Source of the DNA: CAZOSF01 sp964582415
GTDB lineage: Bacteria; Bacteroidota; Bacteroidia; Flavobacteriales; Flavobacteriaceae
DNA: 32,983 bases
NCBI GenBank assembly: GCA_964582415.1
Contig: CAZOSF010000020.1
Span: 1-32,983, forward strand
Direction: 5' to 3'
Shown here piece by piece: positions 1-7,849 of the stretch (position 1 is its first letter; each line of letters begins with the position of its first letter). The position numbers were made by a program, and so were the translations under genes. Below the pieces are notes generated by a model that was given only the letters and a program-made list of their open reading frames with translations, had not been told where the DNA came from and searched no databases.

Positions 1-7
1 AGAAAAT

Positions 8-31
8 GTTTCTGTAGAAACTTTATATTTG
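8..31 (+). promoter_or_regulatory. Promoter -7 box with inverted repeat, capsule operon
   Basis: TATATTTG at 24-31 is a perfect match to the Bacteroidota -7 consensus TAnnTTTG, 20 bases before the first gene. Directly upstream, 8-21 is the inverted repeat GTTTCT-gt-AGAAAC with 6-bp arms. No TTG -33 element is visible in the few bases available. The repeat sits where a regulator would touch polymerase and may be an operator; that role is inferred. Confidence 0.5.
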
Positions 32-51
32 TTAAGACCATACCCAATTTC

Positions 52-804
52 ATGCGAAAATTAATTTACCTACTTCTTATTTCTTTGGTTGTAACTTCTT
101 GTGCCACCAAAAAGCAAATTCTATATTTTCAAGATACAGAAGCATTAAATAATTTGGAAAACCTACAGATATTCGAGCCAGTTATAGAAAACAATGATGT
201 TCTTTATATTTCGGTAAGTTCCTTAAATCAAGAGGTTGTGGCTCCATTTCAGAAAACGCCAGAAGTTGGGCTGGGGAATAATCAAAACCAACTATTACGA
301 GGGTATCTAGTGAATTCCGAAGGGAACATCCAATTTCCAGTGCTTGGCGATGTTGCAGTGTCAGGCAAAACTAGAGGAGCGGTTGAAAAGCATTTGAAAG
401 CAACTTTATCTGAATTCATTACCGATGTGGTGATTGATGTTCGGATTATGAACTTCAAGGTAACGGTCATTGGTGCTGTAAATAGTCCTGGGGTTTATAC
501 CGTGCAAGATGAGCGTGTTACATTGCCGCAAGCAATAGGATTAGCTGGTGATTTAACATCGGATGCAAATCGAAAAGACATCATGATTATTCGCGAAGAA
601 GGAGGAAAGCAAAAAGTGACACGAATAGATTTCACACAAACGGATTTTTTTAATAGTTCCTTTTATTTCTTAAAACAAAATGACGTAGTATACGTAGAAC
701 CATCATTGAAGGGAGTTAAAAAATCTGGATTTATACCCGATATACCGGCATTACTTTCCTTGTTTACGGTTGTTTTAAGTACAGTAATAATCATCACCCG
801 TTAA
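52..804 (+). CDS. Wza-like polysaccharide export lipoprotein
   Basis: 250 residues. It begins with a lipoprotein signal peptide whose lipobox VTSC places the acylated cysteine at residue 17. A polysaccharide biosynthesis/export domain follows (about 37-130), then an SLBB-type domain (about 135-215) containing the stretch VIGAVNSPGVYTV. A hydrophobic segment closes the C-terminus (about 229-248), where Wza crosses the outer membrane. Proteins of this family form the outer-membrane channel for capsule or exopolysaccharide. It is followed after 4 bases by the Wzc-like kinase and then a Wzi-like protein, so it is the first gene of an export operon. The biosynthetic genes for the sugar chain are not in the window, so the polymer is unknown. 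Confidence 0.9.
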   Translation: MRKLIYLLLISLVVTSCATKKQILYFQDTEALNNLENLQIFEPVIENNDVLYISVSSLNQEVVAPFQKTPEVGLGNNQNQLLRGYLVNSEGNIQFPVLGDVAVSGKTRGAVEKHLKATLSEFITDVVIDVRIMNFKVTVIGAVNSPGVYTVQDERVTLPQAIGLAGDLTSDANRKDIMIIREEGGKQKVTRIDFTQTDFFNSSFYFLKQNDVVYVEPSLKGVKKSGFIPDIPALLSLFTVVLSTVIIITR

Positions 805-808
805 TCAC

Positions 809-3184
809 ATGAAAGATCCTATTCCAACCTACGAGAACGAGATTTCCATTCGTGAGCATGTGGAACGATACACACGATTTTGGTATGTATTTTTACTTGC
901 CGTAGTAATTAGCCTGATTGCTGCCAAGATTTATTTGAGATACACTACTTCAACGTATTTATCACAGGCGACAGTTATTATTAAAGATGAAAAAGAAGGT
1001 AATGGAATAGCCGAATTGGCTGCATTTTCTCAATTGGGAGGTATCCTCAGGCGATTTGGAAATAATAAAATTGAAAATGAATTGGCCATATTTAATTCGC
1101 GAAGAATTATTGGAGAGGCGATAAATACACTCGATTTAAATGTTACTTACGAATCCATAGGTACGATTAAAACGACCGAGTTATATAAAAAAAGGCCCTT
1201 TGTACTTCGATATTTGAATATTGTGGATTCAATGAATCATATAGTACCTCAACTTCGGATCACGCCAAAATCAGTTACCGAATTCGAGCTTGAAGTTTTA
1301 AATAGTGAAAAATCCTCAATGTATAAATTCGGTGAGAAGGTAGACTTGTCATTTGGTCAAATTACCGTATTACCTGAAGTTAGTGAGGAGATGTTAGAAA
1401 ATTATTTTGGGAAAGCAATATTAGTCACTTATCGTGATCCAGAAAAGGAGGCATCAAGCTATCAAAAGCGACTGAAAGTCAATAATGAAATTCAAAATAG
1501 TAATGTCGTTGTAATCTCATTGGAGTCTGCGGTTCCAGAAAAAGCCGAAGATTTCATTAATGAACTTATCTATCAGTACAACAAAGACGCAATTAACGAT
1601 AGGGGACAAGTAGCCAAGAAAACATCAGATTTCATAGACTCTCGTTTAGAAATTATCACTCGTGAATTGGATTCTGTAGAAGGTGATAAAGAAACGTTTA
1701 AGAGCAATAATCGACTTACAGATATAGAAGCAGAGGCACAACTGGTTCTTCAAAGTGCTAGTGAATTTGAAAAACGTCAATTCGATATCAATACCCAGTT
1801 GGAATTGGCAAATACCATGGTCGATTATTTGGAAAAATCTTCTCCAAATGACTTATTGCCTTCTAATATCGGTTTGGATAGTGAGGAAGTTTCCCAATCT
1901 ATCAACAATTATAATGCATTAATCCTTCAGCGAAATAGATTACTAAAAACTTCTACTGCCAAGAACCCAGTGGTTGTTAACATTAATCAACAGCTAGAGG
2001 GTATTCGAACGAATGTTTTAAATAGCTTAAAGAATTCGGCAGAAGGATTGAAAATAGCGATGCGGGAGCTCAATTTTCAGGAATCCTCATTGAATCAAAA
2101 ACTTACTAAAGTACCTACACAAGAGAAAATTTACCGAGGGATCGAACGCCAACAGATGATCAAGGAGCAATTGTATCTGTTCTTGCTACAGCAAAGGGAA
2201 GAAGCTTCCATTTCATTGGCAGTAACTGCACCAAAGGCAAAAGTGGTGGATGAAGCAATTACCAGCGTTTTGCCTGTGGCTCCAAATAAACCGTTAATTT
2301 ATTTGGGGGCAGGGCTTGCGGGGTTGTTAATTCCATTTCTGTTCTTATACTCCCGCTATTTATTGAACAATCAAGTAATGGAGCGCAGGGACTTAGAGCG
2401 TGCTCTACCTGGAATTAACCTAATCGGCGAAGTTCCAAAACTTAAACGGGATGAATCGGAATTGATTCAAATGAATGACCGAAGTATCCTCGCTGAATCC
2501 TTTAGAATTCTCCGTACCAATCTACAATACCTATTTATCAGTAAATTAGATAAAGAACATAAGGCCAATACTTTGTTTGTAACGTCGACCATCAAAGGAG
2601 AAGGAAAAACCTTTGTGGCCTTCAATTTGGCCTTAACTGTAGCACTAACAGGCAAGAAAGTTGTTCTTGTGGGAGCGGACATTAGAAATCCGCAATTGCA
2701 TCGCTATATTCCTGAAAACGAAAAAAACCATATCGGACTAACGGAATACATCATTGATGAATCCTTAAACGTTCAGGATGTTATCACGGCCAGTTCAGAC
2801 AATCAGAATTTGGATATTGTCCTTTCAGGGGCTATTCCACCTAATCCTGCGGAATTGCTTATGCTCGAAAGGACGCAGAATTTCTTTGAAGAATTGAAGA
2901 CACTCTATGATTTTATTGTGGTAGATACCGCTCCTTCGATGTTAGTGGCCGATACCATCCTCATCAATAAAATGGCAGATGTTACTTTATATGTTGTTCG
3001 AGCTAATTATACCGAAAAGCGCTTGTTGGAATTCCCGAAAGATGCAGTTGAAGACAAAAGATTGAACAATGTAGCGCTCGTTTTGAACGGTGTTTCCATG
3101 AATAACTTCGGCTATGGAAACAAATACGGATATAGCTATTCCAATGAGAAAAAATCGTTCATAAAGCGGATATTTAATGGGTAG
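809..3184 (+). CDS. Wzc-like polysaccharide co-polymerase / BY-type tyrosine kinase
   Basis: 791 residues. An N-terminal Wzz domain has a first membrane helix at about 24-44 and a long periplasmic coiled-coil region. A second helix lies at about 497-520, followed by a fused cytoplasmic tyrosine kinase domain. The Walker A motif is TSTIKGEGKT at 592-601 and Walker B is FIVVDTAP at 702-709. The Walker A' motif reads VLVGADIRNP near 620-629: the first aspartate of the usual DxDxR is a glycine. A C-terminal tyrosine cluster has Tyr769, 773, 775 and 777, the expected autophosphorylation tail. The family controls chain length and export together with Wza. The reading frame runs 8 bases into the next gene. 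No cognate low-molecular-weight phosphatase is present nearby. Confidence 0.93.
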   Translation: MKDPIPTYENEISIREHVERYTRFWYVFLLAVVISLIAAKIYLRYTTSTYLSQATVIIKDEKEGNGIAELAAFSQLGGILRRFGNNKIENELAIFNSRRIIGEAINTLDLNVTYESIGTIKTTELYKKRPFVLRYLNIVDSMNHIVPQLRITPKSVTEFELEVLNSEKSSMYKFGEKVDLSFGQITVLPEVSEEMLENYFGKAILVTYRDPEKEASSYQKRLKVNNEIQNSNVVVISLESAVPEKAEDFINELIYQYNKDAINDRGQVAKKTSDFIDSRLEIITRELDSVEGDKETFKSNNRLTDIEAEAQLVLQSASEFEKRQFDINTQLELANTMVDYLEKSSPNDLLPSNIGLDSEEVSQSINNYNALILQRNRLLKTSTAKNPVVVNINQQLEGIRTNVLNSLKNSAEGLKIAMRELNFQESSLNQKLTKVPTQEKIYRGIERQQMIKEQLYLFLLQQREEASISLAVTAPKAKVVDEAITSVLPVAPNKPLIYLGAGLAGLLIPFLFLYSRYLLNNQVMERRDLERALPGINLIGEVPKLKRDESELIQMNDRSILAESFRILRTNLQYLFISKLDKEHKANTLFVTSTIKGEGKTFVAFNLALTVALTGKKVVLVGADIRNPQLHRYIPENEKNHIGLTEYIIDESLNVQDVITASSDNQNLDIVLSGAIPPNPAELLMLERTQNFFEELKTLYDFIVVDTAPSMLVADTILINKMADVTLYVVRANYTEKRLLEFPKDAVEDKRLNNVALVLNGVSMNNFGYGNKYGYSYSNEKKSFIKRIFNG

Positions 3185-4517
3185 GATACTTTTACTTGGG
3201 CTAATCTTTTTGAGCCTTCCGATTTTTGGACAAAAAATACAGTCTGAATTTGATCTGGATGTGATGGGTATTTTAAGTTCTGAAGAGGTCAACCCTTTTT
3301 GGCTCACCCACAATACACAATACAGAGTTGGAGAGTTTTCGCAATATAGTGGGTTGGTATCATGGAAGGGAAGCTATTCTTTAAATGAAACTTCCAGCCT
3401 CAACGTTGGTATTAGCCTTTTTTACAGAGATGAAGTCCCCGATGAATTTCAGAGAGAAACGTTTTTTATAAATTACACAAATAGTTGGTTAAAAGCTACC
3501 CTTGGGTCTCAAAATCATCAGGATCCAACCAACGGACTTTCGTCTACCTCCCAAAACTTTTTGTTTTCAGGAAATGCGCGTCCAATACCAGGCCTTTTAC
3601 TGGAAGCTAATAATCCAATTCGTTTGTGGGATAAGGTAGTGGTAGATTGGGGGATTGGACACTTTCTTCTCAATGATGACCGTTACGTTAATGATCCCTA
3701 TTTACATTATAAACGATTGAAAGTTGGGTATGAGATCAATCCAAACAATTTTCTAAGTTTTAAAGTACAACACTTTGCCATTTGGGGAGGAACCTCTCCA
3801 GAGTATGGGAAGTTTTCAGATGATTTTGGAGCCTTTGTGGATGTGTTTTTTGCGAGTCAGCCTGAAGACGATCCGGTTCCGGGAGAGGCGATTAACGCAC
3901 TCGGGAACCATCTAGGGTCGTATTTGTTGGAGTATCAATTCTCGCAACCTTGGGGGGCTTTGAATTTATATCACGAGCATCCTTTCGAAGATGGCTCTGG
4001 CTCTGGATTGGCAAATTTCCCAGATGGAATTTGGGGCATCCATTTTAAACCTTCGAACAACAAAATTTTTGAGGCATTGCTTTATGAATATGTAGATACT
4101 AGTAATCAGAGTATCGATACGGCTTCTGGCGCCGATAATTATTTTTCCAATAGTGGGTATCGTAGTGGATGGAGCTATGAGGGTAATATCATTGGAATTC
4201 CATTTGTTTTATATGATCGAAATTTAGAGTTAGGACCCAATCTTTCTCCCATAATCAGCAATCGATTTGTGGTACATCATTTTGGGGCTCAGGGGAGGGT
4301 CAATCGATTGAATTGGTCATTTAAAACCAGTATCGTACGACATCTGAGAAGCTATAAAAATAGAGACCAAGGCGAAATGTCCTTCTGGTATTCTATGGCA
4401 TCCTTAGGATATGACCTGCAGGAGTATGGAGGTATTCGTCTCTTGCTTGGTTTGGACACTTCAGACATCACCGATACCGTTGCTGGCGTATCGGTAGGGT
4501 ATCACTACTCTTTCTAG
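3177..4517 (+). CDS. Wzi-like capsule assembly outer-membrane protein
   Basis: 446 residues with a cleavable signal peptide (MGRILLLGLIFLSLPIFGQ). The rest alternates short polar turns with amphipathic strands rich in Trp, Tyr and Phe, and ends in aromatic GYHYSF, as outer-membrane beta-barrels do. Length and placement right after Wza- and Wzc-like genes fit the capsule assembly protein Wzi family, which anchors or organises capsule at the surface. The start overlaps the kinase gene by 8 bases, indicating translational coupling. The stop is only 3 bases from the stop of the convergent response regulator gene, and no terminator hairpin fits in between. The family call rests on context and strand pattern more than on a single motif. 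Confidence 0.8.
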   Translation: MGRILLLGLIFLSLPIFGQKIQSEFDLDVMGILSSEEVNPFWLTHNTQYRVGEFSQYSGLVSWKGSYSLNETSSLNVGISLFYRDEVPDEFQRETFFINYTNSWLKATLGSQNHQDPTNGLSSTSQNFLFSGNARPIPGLLLEANNPIRLWDKVVVDWGIGHFLLNDDRYVNDPYLHYKRLKVGYEINPNNFLSFKVQHFAIWGGTSPEYGKFSDDFGAFVDVFFASQPEDDPVPGEAINALGNHLGSYLLEYQFSQPWGALNLYHEHPFEDGSGSGLANFPDGIWGIHFKPSNNKIFEALLYEYVDTSNQSIDTASGADNYFSNSGYRSGWSYEGNIIGIPFVLYDRNLELGPNLSPIISNRFVVHHFGAQGRVNRLNWSFKTSIVRHLRSYKNRDQGEMSFWYSMASLGYDLQEYGGIRLLLGLDTSDITDTVAGVSVGYHYSF

Positions 4518-4520
4518 ACA

Positions 4521-5222
4521 TTAATTATCTACACGCAGAATAAAACCTTGTTTGTGCACATTCTCTATTTTGATGGACGTATCGGACTGCAGGTATTTTC
4601 GTAAGTGGGAGATAAATACATTCAAACTTTTTTTGTTAAAGTAATCATTCTTTCCCCAGAGATCATTCAAAATGGCCTTGTGAGAGCATAAATTATTTTT
4701 ATGCTGCAACAAGTATTGAAGCAATTCACTCTCTCGTTTGGTGAGGGTTAATTTATTGCTATCAATAATCAATTCTTGGTTGATGGGATTAAACGTATAC
4801 TTTCCTAAAGTATATTCGCTCTGTGGGCTGGAGGATGTTTCTTGATTCTTTATTCGGTTTAACAAGGCACGAATACGAACCACCAATTCTTCTTCATCAA
4901 TAGGCTTTTTGAGATAGTCAACGGCCCCCAAAGAAAACCCTTTAAGAACATCTACCTTCAAAGATCTCGCCGTTAAAAATAGAAATGGGAGGGAAGGATG
5001 TTGGTTTTGAATGGACTTCGCTAAGTCAAAGCCATCACGATCGGGCAACATGACGTCGAGAATGGCTAAATCGAAGTGATTGGCGTCCAATGCTTTTAGG
5101 GCATCCTTCGCATTGGTCGAAAGGGTGATTTTAAAATTGTTCATCCCGAGATACTCTTTCAACAAGTACCCCAAGGTTTGGTCGTCCTCCACCAACAAAA
5201 TATGTTCCTTATGTTTATCCAT
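4521..5222 (-). CDS. OmpR-family response regulator (RprY-like)
   Basis: 233 residues. The receiver domain (1-120) has the acidic pair Asp13/Asp14, the phospho-acceptor Asp56 in LAILDVMLPDRDG, Thr84 and Lys106 in DYLKKP. The C-terminal winged helix (about 135-230) shows the OmpR/PhoB pattern LTKRESELLQYLL and the recognition-helix region SLNVFISHLRKYL. It is the DNA-binding half of a two-component pair; its start overlaps the stop of the kinase gene by 8 bases (ATGGATAA), so the two are translated together. The likely targets are the TTAA(C/G)(C/G)T repeats between the kinase gene and the divergent barrel gene, since OmpR-type regulators bind direct repeats spaced by about one helical turn. 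That assignment is inference. It resembles Bacteroides RprY, but equivalence is unproven. Confidence 0.92.
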   Translation of the reverse strand: MDKHKEHILLVEDDQTLGYLLKEYLGMNNFKITLSTNAKDALKALDANHFDLAILDVMLPDRDGFDLAKSIQNQHPSLPFLFLTARSLKVDVLKGFSLGAVDYLKKPIDEEELVVRIRALLNRIKNQETSSSPQSEYTLGKYTFNPINQELIIDSNKLTLTKRESELLQYLLQHKNNLCSHKAILNDLWGKNDYFNKKSLNVFISHLRKYLQSDTSIKIENVHKQGFILRVDN

Positions 5223-6480
5223 TCAATGGGATTTCAAGGGTAATGGTTGTGCCTTTTCCTATTTCGCTCATTACTCTGATTTTTCCTTTATGCCTCTTCA
5301 CCACCTCTTTTACGTAGCTGAGGCCTAATCCATGTCCTTTTACTTTATGGGTGTCACCTTTGTGAACACGGTAGTACTTTTCAAAAATCATGTCCTGATC
5401 TTTGGCACTTAATCCGATACCATTATCTTCCACTTGAATACGAAGATACCCATTTTCCTTCACAGCGTTTAAGTAAACATTTGGTTCATCCGAGTACTTT
5501 TTAGCATTATCCAATAAGTTAAGAATGGCATTTTCCAAGTGAGAAGCTTCCGCCTTTATCATGAAAGGCCCCTCTTGAATGGAATGGTTGAATTGAAAAC
5601 CTTCAACTTCTGCTACAGTTCGGAATTGCTGCACCAACTTTAAAAGATTAGGGTGGAAATCCAAAGGCTGTAACTCAATAACATGTTTTCTAGACTCTAG
5701 AGATCCGAGTTCCAATACTTTGTCGATCAGACTCTTTAAACGATTGGTTTGTTCTTTTAGTAGCGAGATAACCTCGCTTTCCTTGTCTTCAGTTTGCTTT
5801 TCCAGAATTTTTGTGGCGAGACCAATCGAGAATACGGGTGTTTTTAATTCGTGGGTGAGATTATTGATAAATTCATTGGTAGTAGTGATAATATTTCTTT
5901 GCCAATAAAAGGAACGCAGCACCCACACAATGACTACGATAATGGCAATCATAAAAATTAAAGAGGGGATGGTTAACCCATTTAATTGAAAAAGGAAATA
6001 ACTATTTAAATCTTTGAACTGAAGCTCTAAAATCAAGTTCTTTCGAAGGAGCTGGGGTAGATACCCCTCTAGTTCTATGGGATAGGTGATAAGATTTTCT
6101 TGATCCTCATAGGTTTGCGGCGAACTGAGGTAATCTGTGCTATCTTTTGTAAACAGACGATAGGTGAATTCTTTGTTGATTCCGTTTTCTGTGAGTCGAT
6201 GGGTTATAAAGTCGTTTAAAAAGTGCCGGGAAGCATCTTGAATGCTATCCATACTAAGGGAAAAGTAGCTGTCATCCATGGTAATGGCCTGGCCAATAAG
6301 AAAGGTAAGTTGATTTTGAGTAACCAAATCCTCTTTGATTTCTTGTGCAGCGAATCCAATTTTTCGTTGAAACTGAACTTTGGCTAAATTGATACCAATA
6401 TTTAAGAATCGATACTGAATGGCAAATAGCCCAAGTACCGAAATAACCAAGATAACTATGTAAAAGGTCCGTTTCTTCAA
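5215..6480 (-). CDS. Sensor histidine kinase (RprX-like)
   Basis: 421 residues. A first membrane helix (about 6-24) and a second (about 168-190) enclose a periplasmic sensor region of about 145 residues with no motif I recognise. The cytoplasmic part has the H-box NLTHELKTP with His210, an N-box (NAILNLLDNAKKYS), the G1 box DNGIG and the G2 box GHGLGLSYVKEV. There is no HAMP domain: the H-box starts only about 17 residues after the second helix. It should phosphorylate the regulator encoded immediately downstream, whose start it overlaps by 8 bases. The gene is divergent from an outer-membrane barrel gene, suggesting that it senses an envelope condition linked to that protein. The signal is unknown. 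Confidence 0.92.
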   Translation of the reverse strand: MKKRTFYIVILVISVLGLFAIQYRFLNIGINLAKVQFQRKIGFAAQEIKEDLVTQNQLTFLIGQAITMDDSYFSLSMDSIQDASRHFLNDFITHRLTENGINKEFTYRLFTKDSTDYLSSPQTYEDQENLITYPIELEGYLPQLLRKNLILELQFKDLNSYFLFQLNGLTIPSLIFMIAIIVVIVWVLRSFYWQRNIITTTNEFINNLTHELKTPVFSIGLATKILEKQTEDKESEVISLLKEQTNRLKSLIDKVLELGSLESRKHVIELQPLDFHPNLLKLVQQFRTVAEVEGFQFNHSIQEGPFMIKAEASHLENAILNLLDNAKKYSDEPNVYLNAVKENGYLRIQVEDNGIGLSAKDQDMIFEKYYRVHKGDTHKVKGHGLGLSYVKEVVKRHKGKIRVMSEIGKGTTITLEIPLNG

Positions 6481-6533
6481 AACGTCGCCATATTAGTGAA
6501 AATTTGAACTTTCAGGAAGGCTTTTGGTTATCG

Positions 6534-6569
6534 TTAACCTGATTAACCTTTCGTTAAGGTAATTAACCT
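6534..6569. repeat. Tandem TTAACCT-type operator repeats upstream of the barrel gene
   Basis: TTAACCT occurs at 6534, 6543 and 6563, and the variant TTAAGGT at 6554. The start-to-start spacings are 9, 11 and 9 bases, so the block is two copies of a 20-base unit, close to two helical turns. This is the layout expected for an OmpR-family dimer array. It lies between a histidine kinase gene and a divergent beta-barrel gene and precedes a promoter-like element. The same 11/9 spacing recurs at 7779-7805. Binding by the neighbouring regulator is inferred. Confidence 0.65.
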
Positions 6570-6573
6570 CTTC

Positions 6574-6608
6574 TTGCCGAATTTGAAAGCATTGTAAAGG
6601 TAGCTTAG
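6574..6608 (+). promoter_or_regulatory. Putative regulated promoter of the barrel gene (P1)
   Basis: TTG at 6574-6576, TTTG at 6582-6585 and a weak -7 box TAGCTTAG at 6601-6608 sit 11, 19 and 38 bases from the start of the last TTAACCT repeat. The same elements occur at identical offsets in a second module at 7810-7844. The -7 box departs from TAnnTTTG, as expected for a promoter needing an activator. The start codon follows about 20 bases later. Confidence 0.5.
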
Positions 6609-6629
6609 CGCTCACTAAAAAACCAAACC

Positions 6630-7769
6630 ATGACTCAAATTAAAAATTGGGGAGTATTCCTCGTGCTCATAATATTGAGCCAATTCTCTCATTCACAAGG
6701 CTGCGTAGCCATTCGACATTTTTCATGCGCCGTTGGCACTTCCTTGGAATCCAACTTATTGGAACAAAGTACTATCCAATTAGGTATGAATTATCGTTAC
6801 TTTAAATCGTTTCGACATTTTAGGGGTACCGAAGAAGAACCCGATCGTGTTGCGAATGAAACCGAGGTAGTTAATCATCAACACGCCTGGGACGTTACCA
6901 TTAATTATGGTATCACCAATAGATTGTATGCTGGAATCACAATTCCAACGGTAATAAATACCCGTTCATCTCTCTACGAACATGGTAGGTCGGAGCGCAA
7001 TATTACCTATTCCCGGGGGTTGGCTGATATTCGCTTGGGACTTGGATATTGGCTTTTCAATCCTGAGGTGTCTGCAAATGGCAATATTGCTTTGGGGATG
7101 GGTTTAAAATTGCCAACGGGTAACTATAATGCCAGTGATATTTTTTATAATGTTGGACCTGAAGGAGGGCCTGAAACGCGTCCCGTCGACCAATCCATCC
7201 AACCAGGGGATGGTGGTTTTGGTTTTACGGTAGATTTCCAATGGTATCAAAAAATAAGCCATGGTTTATTCACCTACGCTGGCGGATTTTATCTCTTCAA
7301 TCCTCGAAATGTTAATGAAACTAGGACGTTTCGAGAAACCTTAAGTCCGATTTTGGAAAATGAATCCATTATGTCGGTGCCCGATCAGTTCTCCATTCGA
7401 GCGGGTTTGAGCTATGCGCTAGCTCCTCAATGGTCTGTTTCTCTAGGAAGTCGATTTGAAGGAGTTCCGGTGGAGGATATCTTAGGAGAATCGGATGGTT
7501 TTAGACGACCTGGAAATGTCCTATCCATAGACCCAGGAGTTTCCTTTATCATAGATCGGTTTACTGCAAATTTGAATGTTCCCATTGCTGTACGGCGGGA
7601 ACGTCCTCAAAGTTTAACGGATATGGAAACATCAGAGATTACTGGGAATTTCAGGAATGGGGATGCAGCTTTTGCCGATTATCTGATTAATTTCTCCATC
7701 TCATATTCATTCTCTACGAGATCAGAGGATACCGCTCAGCCAAGTTCTGGTTTACAAATGAATCCTTAG
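6630..7769 (+). CDS. Outer-membrane beta-barrel protein of unknown function (QGCVAIR family)
   Basis: 379 residues with a signal peptide ending about residue 23; the mature protein starts QGCVAIRHFSC. The only two cysteines of the protein, Cys25 and Cys33, lie here and could form a disulfide or bind a ligand. The rest is a strand-rich barrel with phrases I recall from homologues across Bacteroidota: YKSFRHFRGTEEE, DIRLGLGYW, GLKLPTGNY, PVDQSIQPGDGGFG, VPDQFSIRAG and GFRRPG. Such proteins are usually annotated only as transporter or as similar to the phenol-degradation MetA family; no substrate is established to my knowledge. It is divergent from a two-component system with operator-like repeats between them, so it is the probable primary target of that system. 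Confidence 0.7.
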   Translation: MTQIKNWGVFLVLIILSQFSHSQGCVAIRHFSCAVGTSLESNLLEQSTIQLGMNYRYFKSFRHFRGTEEEPDRVANETEVVNHQHAWDVTINYGITNRLYAGITIPTVINTRSSLYEHGRSERNITYSRGLADIRLGLGYWLFNPEVSANGNIALGMGLKLPTGNYNASDIFYNVGPEGGPETRPVDQSIQPGDGGFGFTVDFQWYQKISHGLFTYAGGFYLFNPRNVNETRTFRETLSPILENESIMSVPDQFSIRAGLSYALAPQWSVSLGSRFEGVPVEDILGESDGFRRPGNVLSIDPGVSFIIDRFTANLNVPIAVRRERPQSLTDMETSEITGNFRNGDAAFADYLINFSISYSFSTRSEDTAQPSSGLQMNP

Positions 7770-7778
7770 CGGAAAAGA

Positions 7779-7805
7779 TTAAGTTTTCATTAATCTTTTT
7801 AACCT
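7779..7805. repeat. Second TTAA-type operator block behind the barrel gene
   Basis: TTAAGTT at 7779, TTAATCT at 7790 and TTAACCT at 7799 are spaced 11 and 9 bases, the same as the repeats at 6543, 6554 and 6563 before the barrel gene. Aligned without gaps, 6541-6585 and 7777-7821 agree at 31 of 45 positions by my count. The block begins 10 bases after the barrel stop codon, where no protein gene follows on this strand for over 300 bases. Confidence 0.6.
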
Positions 7806-7809
7806 CTCA

Positions 7810-7844
7810 TTGAATCCTTTGCATGAATAGGTGACGTATTTTTA
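7810..7844 (+). promoter_or_regulatory. Putative regulated promoter of a small RNA (P2)
   Basis: TTG at 7810-7812, TTTG at 7818-7821 and a -7 box TATTTTTA at 7837-7844 lie 11, 19 and 38 bases from the start of the last repeat (7799), exactly the offsets seen in P1. The -7 box misses only the final G of TAnnTTTG. The segments just after both -7 boxes are also alike (CTC, three bases, a run of A). Transcription would start near 7850. Confidence 0.55.
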
Positions 7845-7849
7845 TCTCG

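Noticed and set aside
2987..3313. 108-codon open frame on the minus strand across the kinase/Wzi-like junction
   Set aside because: It is antisense to two strongly supported genes and shows no motif, signal or promoter; the same holds for the other antisense frames in sucD, lpxA and lpdA.
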